A stretch of 64,000 bases of DNA from the NCBI RefSeq assembly GCF_026230105.1, contig NC_079482.1, positions 2,356,001 through 2,420,000 of the forward strand. The letters run 5' to 3'. Made by a program: the position numbers and the translations under genes. Below are positions 13,801 to 24,732 of the stretch, piece after piece. Position 1 is the stretch's first letter; the number at the start of each line of letters is the position of its first letter. The DNA comes from Diorhabda sublineata. Lineage: Eukaryota; Arthropoda; Insecta; Coleoptera; Chrysomelidae. The notes under the pieces were generated by a model. That model ran no database searches. It was not told the origin of the DNA and was given only the letters and a program-made list of their open reading frames with translations.

Positions 13801-16749
13801 GTTTGTTTCTTGAAATTTAATGATCCAAATTTAATCTCTGGTCCTAGAACGTCATCTGCCAGTTCTTTAAAACAGATAAAACACGATATAAAGTGGTTTA
13901 CAGTAAAAAATATTGGTTGGATTCTTTAATAGTCACTCATGATTCTTCTGGTTCTTCTTTCGTATTGTTTCGTGTAATTAGATGACCACTGGTGTATACT
14001 TTGGTTGGATTATCCCTTCAGATGTCTGAGATTTCGAAATATCAAACACAGAAAGTCAATGTTCAAATCTAGTTCTGTTAACTTCTAGTCTTCCGAATGG
14101 AAAACTATGATAATCCTGTCTCCACATCTTTTATAACTGGATTTGAGATTGATAATATTTTCAGGAAATCGTTTAGAGAAGAAAGACCACTACCGGGGTC
14201 ACAAGATGTCCCTTTGGTTGAATTTGATACCGCAACTACATAGGCCCGGTGACGGTGACGACGTATCCATGAGACACCATCAGTTCCAAGAAGAAGACGA
14301 CCAATATTATGACGGTATATCTTTTATATTCAAAATCAGAATTTCGACTCCGGTAATTGATGATTGATAAAAAATCTTTGGACAAGTTGTAGGTAATCAT
14401 CATCTTTGAGATTCTGCTGAGGCTCTTTTTAATTCTGTCTGTTCTGTACAGTGGTAAGGAAAACGCAAAAAAACCCAATTTCATAAAAATTTTTAAGCCG
14501 CTTTCAACTTATTAGTTCATTGATCTAACAATTTCTGTCTTGTAATTTACTATTTTTCAAAAGACAGAAACCAAAATTTTTCGACTTTTATTTTTTGACC
14601 ATGCCACTGGAATCCGATAGCAAAGCTGATTTCTCATCCCCGAAAACCCCTTATGCCAGATTTTTAGCCAAATCGCAGAACAAAATTTAACAATTCTCTC
14701 CCCCTCAGCCGGTCCTGATGAAATTTTCGAAATGAATTTTGACCAAAAGCTGGTTTTGGAACATTCCTATTGTCGGAGCCGTTTTCCTGACTGGATTTTC
14801 CACCCCCTCAACAATTTTCATTTGAAAATTTGTCCTTTAAAGATGGGAACATGAGCTGAGTTTTGAGGGTAAGATAATGCCGTAGAAAAAAAAAATAATA
14901 AAGTTGTTTCATAAAGGATAAAAAATGATGGAAAAATCTCGAGGGGGGAGGGGGTCGGACCCCCCAATAGAAAATTTTTGGCCATGTACCTGGTGGTAAT
15001 TTGTAATATGCTTAAAACTTTCTGGAGACTTTGTAAATCACTACAAGAATTTTCTTAATTATTTTTGCATACATCAATGCAACTGTATTTTATTTTCAAT
15101 AAAGGTTTCGTTCGACCGCAGCTCAAAGAAAAACCGACATATTTTTATCACGTCACAACAATGGCATCAACTATATCAACGGAGAATCCAGTTACCACGC
15201 TACTGCCGCCAAAATCTGATACAGCTCTTCAGGTAAATATATAATTAAATCACGAGAAGATTCGTATTATGAATATTTAATTCACAAATTATATTTTTCA
15301 GGCAACAACTACAGAATGCCCTCCAAATCAAACGATATATCTTCCGAGTCAAACAAAGACGTCTAACAATATATTAAGAAAGTTAGCTTCAAGTCATTAT
15401 CAGAACTACACCACCGCCCTTACGATTACTATAGCCGTCGGTTGTTTCCTTTTATTACTCAACATTCTCATCTTCGCCGGCATCTATCATCAGAGAGACA
15501 GAGAAAAGAATAAGCAGAAAATCAAAGAGGCACAAAATGAATCCGGTAAGTAGCATTATCAAAAAATATATGAATAGATTTCATGTTGTGAGCGACCATA
15601 ATAATATGAACATCCAATTCGACAGTCCTTAATCTAAAGTTTTGTTTAATTTTAAAATCAATAATACTTGATTGATGCATAACTTTCATTTGTTTTTTTT
15701 TTTTAAATTTGATATATTTGAAGTGAATTATGTTGTTTTGTGTCCTATGTTTTTTTTTTCAATTTAAAGTAACTTGTGATTCATTGTGAGAGTCATTCTT
15801 ACAAAGAAGACAATTTTTTAAACATACCGTTCACTCGTATCACGATTTTCCTATATTAATGTCTTCATATTTTTTGTACATTCCGAAAAGTGTTTTATAA
15901 AAAAAAACAATTTCAATAAACCAAGAAATTAGTCAAACAAAAACATCTACAAATTTTTTTCACAATTTGAAGCTGTTTGACATTTAACGTCATATTGGAT
16001 CAAAGATAAATATTTAGGTTATTCTTCTTTTCCCGTAATTTAACCTTTTTCCTTATAACTACACAGCAATACTCTTAGAGTCTTTCATAGTACTTACTAA
16101 ATTAAGACACGACAAGGCCGATAAGCAAGAAGGGAGAGAAGAGAAACGTTGATTTTTGATAGTGAAATTTTACAATTACTATAAAATTGTTAATTTTTAG
16201 TGTGGTACATCAACTTTTTTACGTATTTTTTTTTCCACAATAGAAAAACGAATAGTACTTTTTGTTAATTTTACATATTTCTTATAACCTAATTTCCCGT
16301 AGAAAATTTATAGTCTCTTCGATAAATATATCACGTAATGCATATTTTTTTCAGGAAGCTGTAGTAGTTCGTCAGGAGAAGGCTACGACAAATCCTACGA
16401 AATACAACCCGCAAATACGAAATGTGGCAGACACAAATTTATGGATGATTGCAGCTATAATCAAAAACGTTTTATCGATACCCAAATAACAGAACTACCT
16501 ATCCAAAATTTCAAATCCTCTCCGCCTCCAGCCAAAAGAATAGAAAACCTTCACCCCAGTTTCCATCCACCTGATGTTACCAGTACCAGTCAAGATGTAC
16601 TTCTTGATAGAAACGATGAACATCCGTCTCCGGTTGTGGAGGTTCTACCGACAGCAAGTACAAACCAGGGGATCCTCAGGCCGCAAGGGGTTCCTGTTAC
16701 ACCGGGAACTATGAAAAAACGTGTTCAAATTCAAGAAATATCCGTTTGA
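4842..16749 (+). CDS. Neuroligin (13 coding exons, complete CDS)
   Basis: Postsynaptic adhesion protein of the cholinesterase-like family, partner of neurexin. Exons: 4842-5128, 9124-9341, 11808-11963, 12016-12204, 12378-12584, 12734-13061, 13111-13249, 13320-13471, 13587-13696, 14165-14314, 15105-15232, 15302-15545, 16355-16749. All junctions are GT-AG and in phase, giving 2703 nt and 900 residues. Visible signatures: GPLRG and FLGVPYATPPVG, then GSLRYMPPVTPSMW, QSEDCLYLNLYVPR, GNFGLMDLVAGLHWLREN, and GHGTGA where active esterases have GxSxG, so the nucleophile (about residue 267) is Gly and the protein is non-catalytic. A transmembrane helix lies at about 728-749, followed by a basic stop-transfer and a ~150-residue cytoplasmic tail ending EISV. 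The start is the first in-frame ATG of the exon; a later ATG (MWFIIII) would give a cleaner signal peptide. The particular insect paralogue cannot be assigned. Confidence 0.95.
5129..9123 (+). other. Neuroligin intron 1 (~4 kb)
   Basis: Donor AAG|GTTAGT and acceptor TTATAG bound this intron; the codon AG|G is restored as Arg in GSLRYMPP. It is mostly AT-rich with no gene. It contains a possible LINE remnant near 7180-7330. The 5195-5340 stretch (AACAGATGGCAGTAG and following) resembles dispersed insect repeat sequence but could not be classified. Confidence 0.7.
7180..7335 (+). pseudogene. LINE ORF2 3'-end remnant (weak)
   Basis: A plus-strand frame reads HPIEHLLCECSASFSKRF, like the Cys-rich stretch (EHxLCEC...) after the RNase H domain of R1/Jockey-type LINE proteins. 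Upstream and downstream frames are broken. Resemblance is from memory of the family; it is short and weak. Confidence 0.4.
9342..11807 (+). other. Neuroligin intron 2 (~2.5 kb)
   Basis: AT-rich, no gene recognised. A diverged tandem duplication of about 300 bp is visible: the string AATAAAAGAGAAGAAGA with matching flanks occurs near 11410 and 11718. Segments with ATGGCGGC (about 10910 and 11510) are also similar, so part of this intron is an old duplicated element. Confidence 0.5.
14315..15104 (+). other. Neuroligin intron 10
   Basis: No gene. A GC-rich patch at about 14940-14970 contains a small palindrome (GGGGTCGGACCCC). The surrounding sequence, with runs of C and TTTTGACCA-type strings, looks like repeat-derived DNA but no family is recognised. 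Confidence 0.45.
15546..16354 (+). other. Neuroligin intron 12
   Basis: AT-rich intron between the transmembrane exon and the cytoplasmic-tail exon. No feature is seen other than poly-T runs. Splice sites are TCCG|GTAAGT and TTTTTTCAG, phase 1. Confidence 0.6.
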
Positions 16750-17060
16750 TCATTTATTTGTGCAATCGATCAGTATTTTTATAATTCGAGATAAAAATTC
16801 TTTTTTCTTACAAGATACTAGTTTTTTAATAATCTTTTTCTATTGAAACTGCTTTTTTTTGCTGTTTAGAAAGTCCTTTTATAGAGCAGCTCATTTTTGC
16901 TCAATTATAGTCAAGAATATAGAGCATAATACTTGATACTTGTATTCTATAATTTTTTTATATGAATAACTTCTCCGATCTCCCTCGTAAATCGAGTAAC
17001 ATACCTTCTGAACGATAATTTTTGTGTAAAAAACGTTGGAAAGTGACTAAAGAGAAAAAT
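16750..17060 (+). other. Probable neuroligin 3' UTR
   Basis: AT-rich sequence directly after the stop codon. No clean AATAAA is seen, so the transcript end is not placed. Confidence 0.35.
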
Positions 17061-17800
17061 TGCGTTTCTTTTCACTATACAGAGTGTTTCTTTTGTCTTA
17101 TATTCGCTGTCTACTACCTACTTTACTCATCTTCCAACTTTTTTAATCACCCCCGTAACTCAATTTAATTTTTTTCTCTTATATACGTCCTTTAAGAGTA
17201 TTTTTTCGAATTATGAGCCTCCTATTAGTGATATTTTAGTCTATATATATTTTTTTATGCACGCATGTCGTGTCAGCAGAATCCTTCAGGTTTCAAAAAA
17301 TCCAACAATTCTAAAACGATAATTTTCAAGTGAAAACGTTAAAAAATGATCCCAAAATGGAAATTTTCATTCTAATTTCCTTTATTTTTCACTATACAGG
17401 GTTCATACAGTTCATATGTTTCTTTGTTTTATATTCACTGTGTACCACTCACTTTACTCATCTTCCAACTTTTTTAATCACCCTCGTAATTCATTCTAAA
17501 TTTTTACTCTCTTATATACATCGCTTAAGAGTATTTTTTTGAATTATGAGCCTCCTTTTAGCAATATTTTACTCTAATCAGTTTTTTTACACATCCATGT
17601 CAATCACAAGATTTTTTCAATTTTCAGAAAAATCCTACACTTCTGGAAGGAAATTTTTTGTTTAAAAACGTTAAAAAGTTTCTCAAGAAGAGACTTATTC
17701 ATTCTTGTACGTTTATTTTCCACTATACAGGGTGATATATTCAATATATTCGCTATGTATCCATCTTTTTTAATTACCCTTGTAGCTAATTCCAAAAAAA
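17030..17800. repeat. ~310-340-bp diverged tandem repeat, three copies
   Basis: A block with CACTATACAG(G/A)G, then a TTTACTCATCTTCCAAC-type string and TTTTTTAATCACCC, recurs with anchor positions near 17076, 17388 and 17725 (steps 312 and 337). Each is preceded by AAAACGTT(G/A)(G/A)AAA. The third copy is shortened. The TATACAGGGTG string is shared with the inverted-repeat cluster at 58-62 kb. Confidence 0.7.
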
Positions 17801-17963
17801 CCCCATAATTCTACCATAATCTTTTTTGTAAAAACTAGCGTTGTAACGTTAGAAGCTCCATGAGCAAAACTCATTTTACTATCACTTTTCTTTTTATAAA
17901 TTATTTGTCGTTTATTCATGAACAACCAAAAGTATATCTTCTTCAAATACCCTCGTAGCTTTT

Positions 17964-18103
17964 TTAACACGTTAGTTACCGTGATAATTTTCAGGATTTG
18001 ATTTAATAGAAAACAGAAAATTAAAAAAAAAGTTCTTATTAATATATGTAACAAAAGTCACTTCGGCGAAGTTATTTGACATAATTGGCAGTTAACGTGT
18101 TAA
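17964..18103. mobile_element. TTAA-bounded MITE-like element, 140 bp
   Basis: TTAA at 17964-17967 and at 18100-18103 bounds inverted ends CACGTTAGTTACC and GGCAGTTAACGTG. TTAA duplication is the hallmark of piggyBac-type transposition (family knowledge). No coding capacity. A second, shorter element with related ends lies in MAU2 intron 5. Confidence 0.6.
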
Positions 18104-19336
18104 AACAATTAAAGAATGTTATTTGTGCCTAATTCTTTTCATGATACGTTTCATTTTTCACCTTCAGGTTTATTAGTATTCACAGGATTAAATTAAAAAA
18201 AAAAAACTAGTATTTTCAAAAAATATTTATAAAGATGCTGATTTAAAATTATTACCAAGTGAATTGATAAAAGACAATTTAATATATTCGTGTAAATATA
18301 AATTATATAAAAAAAAGTCTGTATTAATAATCCACGCATTTCATGGAAAAATTCTATATAGGGGACTAACAATATTTTTATATTAAATAAAATAATAAAA
18401 TGTATAAAGTGTGTACGATAAAAAAAGTCAATAAGGCCTAAATCTGTAGTTAAAACCATAACATACAGATACACGACCATGTTGGACGTTGTTTTAAAAT
18501 CGATAAACCAAATATAACAGTGGAAGATAAATCATCATATCAGGTAAGTAATAATAAATAGGAAGTAAAAATAATTAAATCACCACCACATGTTGAGAAA
18601 TATTAGACTTAAAGGTACGTATCTAATTTTAATTAAAACATATAATCACAATCTCTAGAGACTGATTGTTTCGGAAAAGGAACTACAGGGAATTCCTTAA
18701 CTTAATGGACTGATTAGGTTCAAAAAATCATCTACGAATATTTATATTCTCAACGGAAGTAGATGATTCCTTGCAATGGGAGACCGATCGAAAAGAAAGG
18801 TTAATAGTTGGATGAGATGATGGTGAATGGCTGAGAAGGTCATCAACGGTTTTGGAAATGAAGCTCAAAACCTCAAATTTGTAATAATGAAGCAAAATAA
18901 GAAAAAATTGATAGTTTTAGCAAACAAAAAGGTCTAGAAGTTGATAGTTGGATAAAAAGATGTTCACCAAGCTAAAGGACTGATCAGACCATCAACGGTT
19001 ATGTAAACAAACCCCAAAACCTCAAATTTGTAATAATGAAGCAAAATAAGGCAAAAATTGATAGTTTTAGAAAAAAAGGTCTAGAAGGTGGTTGGAAGAA
19101 GACCAAAGAGATAATTAGATAGAAAAAAGTTGATAGTTGGATAAGAAGGTGTTCACCAAGCTAAAGGACTGATCAGACCATCAACGGTTATGTACATAAA
19201 CCTCAAATTTGTAATAATGAAACAAAATAAGGAAAAAAATGGTTGTTTTAAGAAACAAAAAGGTTTAGAAAGTGCTTAAAAGAAGACCTAAAGGGATGGT
19301 TTTAAGAAAGCCCAAAGAGAACTCACACCGACCAGT
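18104..19336. other. Intergenic region, 3' ends of neuroligin and MAU2
   Basis: The genes converge here. The first half is AT-rich without features. The second half is a local tandem array (listed separately) that ends just before the MAU2 stop codon. No polyadenylation site could be placed with confidence for either gene. Confidence 0.5.
18790..19300. repeat. Local tandem repeat (149/181-bp steps)
   Basis: CCTCAAATTTGTAATAATGA recurs at 18871, 19020 and 19201. GCTAAAGGACTGATCAGACC and TTGATAGTTGGATAA recur in the same order. Copies carry indels. The array lies immediately 3' of MAU2 and may be within its 3' UTR. Confidence 0.75.
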
Positions 19337-22300
19337 TTATATGAGACTATTCGAAGTAGTTGGAGTATCCGTTGGGAAATTACCATGCGTCCACATTATA
19401 AGATTATGTTCGGGCATTTGAGATGCTTGAAAATGATCTGTTAATAACATCTGTGAAAAATTAACGTGTCTCTGATAAGATTCGTTTTCTTGTTGCGTAT
19501 CCCCACAAATACGATTCAAATCTACAAAATAAAAAATCATGTATAAAGAAAATTTTTGCCGTTATCAATAAACTGACCTTTAAGAATAGCCGAAGCCCAT
19601 AATTGAACGTGTACATCGGGTATTTTGCTTGCCAATTGCATAGCAGGCGTTACCATGTTCATACTTTCCCTGCTATTACCCAAAGATAAAAATATATGAC
19701 CTAGAAGAACCAAAGAACATGACGTTAATCTATTTAAGTCTTCGGCGTTGGCCATTTTCAACGTCTCCCTGAGGTATCTCCTTAAATAAATATTACACTG
19801 AGAAAAAATGTTCGTCAATAATCGAAATACTTACTTTGCTTCATTATATCTACCTTGAAAGAAAGCTTGTAAGCCTTGTACGTAATAAGCTGCTGCTCTT
19901 AAGCTGTGAGAATGCGAAGGAAGACTTTCCGGATTAATTCTATCATGTAAAGCGTTAAAATCTGCTTCTCTTTTACCCCTTAAATAAACAATAGCCAAAT
20001 TGAGATTAGCGAATGTCCAAAGTTCTCTTTCTCTAGACGTCTAAAACAGTTTTTTGTGATTATAAAAAATATAAAGGGGCTTTTCACCCATCGAAAGTAC
20101 AAGATTGCAAACTCACGTTTAAGGCAGCTATAAATTGAGCTTCCGCTGCTTCCATACAATTCATACTCATAGAATATAATCCTAATAAAGTATGTAGTTG
20201 AGGTCCGTGAGTTTCTAATAGACGGGGACTTTGTTTGCATAATGCAGCCGCTGATGATATTTCTTGTAGAGCTTGCGTTTTATTACCCATTACTAAACGA
20301 CACATTATTATATGTTCCAATAACATTAATTGGAATACTGATAGAATCGGTTTATTATCTACAACTATAAAACAGTAACAGATATATACAGTCCCATATT
20401 AACACGTTAAATGCCGTTTTAATAACTGTACATTAGGCAGTCAACGTGTTAAACAAGGTTTTATGAAGAAAAAAGTTATAAAATTTGAAAATTAGTGATA
20501 ATTTTTCTTGATAGTGAACTTTTTGTAATAATTTCCAAGAAAACGTTTTAAATTTCTTTAGTTTCTCATTTTTGGACTCCAACAAAACCAATATATGTAC
20601 ATCCTAGTACTCAAATAACAAAAAAAAAAAGGATTTTATGCTAAAGAAAATCATAAAATTATAAAATTACTCATAAAAGTGAATTTTACTTACTTTTCAA
20701 TTTTTCAATCTGCATTAAAGCCTTATCAGTATATTTTTGGGCTTTTTCCATATAACCGGCCTGCATACTATGCATAACGGTGACTAAATAAACCAGAACG
20801 TACAAATGTTCTTTCGGCATCCATAAAAACATATCACCCGCACTTGGACCCATAAAAACTAAAACAACATTCAAAATGTACTAAAAAAATTCAAGAACAT
20901 CATCAAACTACATATTCCCGCTTAAAACAAAGAACGATACCTGGGCAAAATCAGATCAAGAAAATCCAACAACCTTCGCAGACATCTTCAGCAAACCTGA
21001 ACAAACCCCAAACAATAGAGAAAAACACTTCCTCGACACACCATACTCAATGAGTTCACCAATTAAAAAATTTTCTCCAAAAGAAATAAAAACTGATAAA
21101 TATCCATAAAGTACCAGGATTCGATAAAATCACCAGTTAAATATTTAATCAACTGCCAAAAAAAAATATTTGTCCTACTACAGATAATCAACATCATCCA
21201 TCATTAAGTCATTCAATCTCTTAGATCCCTTTATTGGGGTGGATTATACACCCCTTGCTGGTTGTTGTGGGGCTGTTCAAAAACCAAAAAATTCAGTTAA
21301 AATTAAACTGCAGCATTCGTAACGCACCCTTGGTTTGTAAGCAATAAAAAATCCATAAAGACTTGAAAATACCAACAGTAAAAGAGTATCAAAAACGAAC
21401 CAGTTATCAAAATGAAGAATTCAACCTGCTAAATGAACCTGTACACAAAAAATTGAAGTGGAAACAACCTTTGATTAGTGAATCAGTCCCCATAATCCTC
21501 CTTGGTTATATCCTGCCAGTTTATAGCTTCTACTCTGCTTAGGTCATCTTCCTCCTCTTTCAACAATTTTGTCCTAGTCCTATAAATATGAAATAAAAGT
21601 TTCTGAGAGTCATCAGTGGACAACTCCTCCCTCAAAACATCTATGATCATATTTACCTATTGCTATGAGTAGTAAAGTAGCTTTAAATAAAAAAATTTGA
21701 AAACTCACCATCATCGGAAGCCATAATAGTTTGTATACTCTGTTGGAGCTGCTTTAAACACGGTTTAACACTTTTAACTTGACCAGCCATTAGATAATGA
21801 CATACTTGTAAAACAAGAAAATATACTTTAACATATTCTTTTTGATAAACAGCTCCCGTCCACGTCTCAATTAAATGTCCGGCTTGGTTTAAAACTTGTT
21901 GCACTTCTTGCAATTTTTTATCAATTAATAATAACTGAGAATTAAAAAAATTGATATAAACTTTTCTATAAATACATAAAATACTTACCATTCCTTTACT
22001 TAACAAAAATAATACTCTTGTATAAGAAGCATTTGAAATATGAGCATAATCTACACCAACACCTAATAAACTACTTGCGAGGGTATAATCTTTCTCAGTT
22101 GCATGAATTTGCTATAAATTATAGTTATCGTAATATTATACATTAATTAAAATCTATTAAAATTACGTACCGCTAGTTGGAATATCAATCTACAATGCCA
22201 ATACACATTATGTTGTGATAACTCAATAGCTTTCCTTAAAATTGGTTTCGATAGGGATATTTGTTCTTGCTGTTCGTATAATTCAGCTAAAACGCTGGCG

Positions 22301-22632
22301 GCTTCAAACTTCACGTCATCAAACGAATTAATTGACTGAGATAATAACCACTGAAAAGAAAAAAATATATGATTATTTTATAAGCATGAAAATGTATTTG
22401 TACTCACGGCCTGTTCTAAATGATTCTTAGCTAAATCGATATTTTTGGTGTGTGTTAATAAAATATTACCGAGTTGTAGGTGAGTTCTTGCTTCAACTCT
22501 TTGCGGCGGTTTAAAATTAAAAACAGCTTGTAAACATTGAATACAACATTTGATCATTGGAGGACTGGATGTCCTGAAATATTCGGCTAAACCTAATAGA
22601 GAAAGATACCAAGCGTCCTGAGACGAAGCCAT
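19337..22632 (-). CDS. MAU2: MAU2 / SCC4 cohesin-loader subunit (9 exons)
   Basis: TPR-rich partner of NIPBL/Nipped-B that loads cohesin on chromatin in the nucleus. Exons on the minus strand: 22632-22408, 22350-22171, 22111-21989, 21934-21709, 20858-20694, 20365-20117, 20040-19835, 19780-19578, 19521-19337. The reading gives about 586 residues, close to the family's usual ~600. Family signatures: DVKFEAASVLAELY, YWHCRLIFQLA, GQVKSVKPCLKQLQQ, HLYVLVYLVTVMHSMQAGY, EKAQKYTDKALMQ, LLEHIIMCRLVMGNK, NAEDLNRLTSCSLVLLGHIF, AMQLASKIPD, PEHNLIMWT. The start MASSQDAWYLSLLGLAE matches the usual N-terminus. In exon 6 the frame is off by one base after KPILSS; it is otherwise continuous. That base is either a sequence error, a real lesion, or avoided by an alternative acceptor at 20337. 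Confidence 0.93.
20337..20365 (-). other. MAU2: MAU2 exon 6 start: frame discrepancy / alternative acceptor
   Basis: From the acceptor at 20366 the phase from exon 5 reads IVDNKPILSS, matching the family, then leaves frame. FQLMLLEHIIM continues one base later. Removing one base near 20337 restores it. Alternatively an acceptor ending TATCCAG lets exon 6 begin at 20337 in frame, skipping about ten residues. Confidence 0.7.
20399..20452. mobile_element. Tiny TTAA-bounded MITE in MAU2 intron 5
   Basis: TTAA at 20399 and 20449 encloses ends CACGTTAAATGCC and GGCAGTCAACGTG, inverted relative to each other. It is 54 bp including both TTAAs. Ends match those of the 140-bp element at 17964. Confidence 0.6.
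20910..21480 (+). pseudogene. Jockey-type LINE remnant in MAU2 intron 4
   Basis: Plus-strand frames read TFADIFSKPEQTPNN and SSPIKKFSPKEIK, resembling the stretch before the reverse transcriptase of Jockey-like LINEs. A later piece reads DLKIPTVKEYQKRTSYQNEE, resembling the C-terminal tail of the same ORF. The reverse-transcriptase core is missing, so this is a deleted, dead copy lying antisense to MAU2. Confidence 0.6.
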
Positions 22633-23300
22633 TTTTTATTCTTAAATAGTTTCAATTTTATTCACACCATATTTTTCGATTACCATTCACCGCTTCTGTT
22701 TGTTTATTTTATATGCTCATTACTAAGCTTGACATTGGTATTGACAAATGACTTTGGCGTTTTAATGTTATGGTGCAGTCACATGAGGATGATATTAACG
22801 CTATTATCAAAAATCTTTATGCTATTGGAGTGGTATTCGTATCTATAATAGATAATAAACCATGAATTTCCAGTTAAATGCTTAAGTTATATATTTAGTA
22901 ATGAAAATTGATTTACTAATATATATATTTTTCTAAAAAATTACAATTTTAATTATGTTGTTTTAGGGAATAGCACTGATTGGCTGTTTCTATTACGCTT
23001 AATTTATGACGATATCTGAATCCTTCTTATATGACTACACACTTAACTACGTTTTGTTGCAATTGATACCAACCATAAGTATATTCTTAATTTTAATTAA
23101 TGAAAAATATAAAATTTTGTAAAAATAATTCGAAAAGCTTTTCTTTCAAATTTTAGTCATCATATTTTTGTCATATATGACATTTGTGCATATATCTAGG
23201 GAAATTGTCATTTTTTGTTTGTCAATACAACCTGATTAAGCATGTCAATATTTACTTTGATTTAAATGAAAAATTATAAACAAATATTTCATAATATTAA
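22633..23300. other. Divergent intergenic region MAU2 / TMEM222
   Basis: Head-to-head spacing of about 670 bp between the MAU2 and TMEM222 start codons, so the two genes may share a bidirectional promoter. No TATA or initiator motif was picked out with confidence. Confidence 0.4.
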
Positions 23301-23928
23301 ATGGAAATTCCAGAATCAAACGAAATGGTGACCGAAGAAATAGATTTTCGTAAAGACAAATACCCCTTTTGTATCGTTTGGACTCCGATACCTTTATTAA
23401 CGTGGCTATTTCCATTCATAGGGCATATGGGTATAGCTATGTCTTCAGGTGTTATAAGAGACTTTGCAGGACCATATTATGTGTCTGAAGATAATATGGC
23501 ATTCGGAAGACCCACAAAATACTGGCAACTTCGATATTCCTTAGCCAGAGGAGGTATTAGGTACTGTATAATCGACATTTACACTTATTTAGAAGAGTTT
23601 ACCACATTTTATTTTAGATTAAAATCTACTATTTAATGAATAAATTAACAATTTCTCTTCCAGTGGATGGGATAGTGGAGTTACTGAAGCTTCAGAAATA
23701 TACAAAACTAGAATGCATAATTTATGTTGTGACAACTGCCATTCCCATGTAGCAACTGCTCTAAATTTAATGCAGTATAATAAATCTACCAGTTGGAATA
23801 TGGTGAAATTGGCGATTTTAATGTTATTATATAGTAAGTACGTTTCATTTACAGGTTTCTTAAAAACCTGGCTGCCATTTGTATTTATTGTAATTGTTAG
23901 TTTAACAATTTTCCTTACTGTTAGATAA
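23301..23928 (+). CDS. TMEM222: TMEM222 homologue (2 exons)
   Basis: Small multi-pass membrane protein of the DUF778/TMEM222 family. Exons 23301-23560 and 23664-23928 join in phase (ATT AG|T GGA) to give 174 residues. Signatures: FPFIGHMGIAMSSGVIRDFAGPY, MAFGRPTKYWQL, RMHNLCCDNCHSHVATALNLM, NMVKLA, KYVSFTGFLKTWLPF, and a hydrophobic C-terminal helix ending LTVR. The human protein is ~208 residues, the extra length being N-terminal. The donor is AG|GTACTG at 23561; an earlier GT (GGAG|GTATT) would break the frame. AATAAA at 24127 fits the 3' end. Function is poorly known. Confidence 0.93.
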
Positions 23929-24126
23929 ATGTGTTATTAGGTTTGAAAATAACAATTTTTCTGTTGTTCCTTATTTAATGAGATTAAATTTAGCTCAAAA
24001 AATAGATAAATATACATAAAGTATGATGTAAGATATTGGTTGTCTTATTTATTTGAATTAATTCAACTACCTCATCTATTTAATGTATTTATTCATTTAT
24101 ATTGAAAAGTGTATAAAATTATAATT

Positions 24127-24132
24127 AATAAA
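24127..24132 (+). terminator. Polyadenylation signal of TMEM222
   Basis: AATAAA about 200 bases after the TMEM222 stop, followed by T-rich sequence. Position and form only. Confidence 0.5.
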
Positions 24133-24149
24133 AAAATGTTTACAAATCT

Positions 24150-24732
24150 TGTTTTATTTTAAAAAAATTAATAATGTAATTTGGATTTCACAAATTTAGG
24201 GAGTTAAAGAGTTTTATAAACATTTCGTAACTATCGTGGTCCCCTCGTTTTTTGATTCCAGAAAACCGAAAAATCCAATTTCAATAAACATTTATTCGCA
24301 TTCCCTGTTTTTTTTAGACAAATTTATTGAAATCAGACAGAAACATAGACTAAGTTAGTAAGGACTAGCGAAAGTTGAGTTCCTAATAAATAGTGTTAAC
24401 ATTTATACTTTAAGGAGAGTTAAGTTTCAAGAACTTTGTGAAATTATTAAATAGTTTTTTCTACAAGTTTCAATAAACAAAATCGCTTATTTGAGTTGTT
24501 CAAACATTTTTTATCTACAAAATTTTGACGAGAATGATTTTTCTTAGTGTAGAATTTGTTCGGCTGTCTTCGGAAATTTGTTATGCCGCCAATCACACCG
24601 CTCCTTCCTCTAATTCTTTATTCATTTTTTATTTGACGTTAAATAAACTTAACCTCACTTTCTATTTAAACTACGAAAACAACTACAAACTTTTAAATTA
24701 ATACTACTGAATATTTATTACAAGTATTGTAA
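24150..24732. other. Intergenic TMEM222 to SLX1
   Basis: AT-rich, about 580 bases, no gene or repeat recognised. It must contain the SLX1 promoter; no specific motif stands out. Confidence 0.45.
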
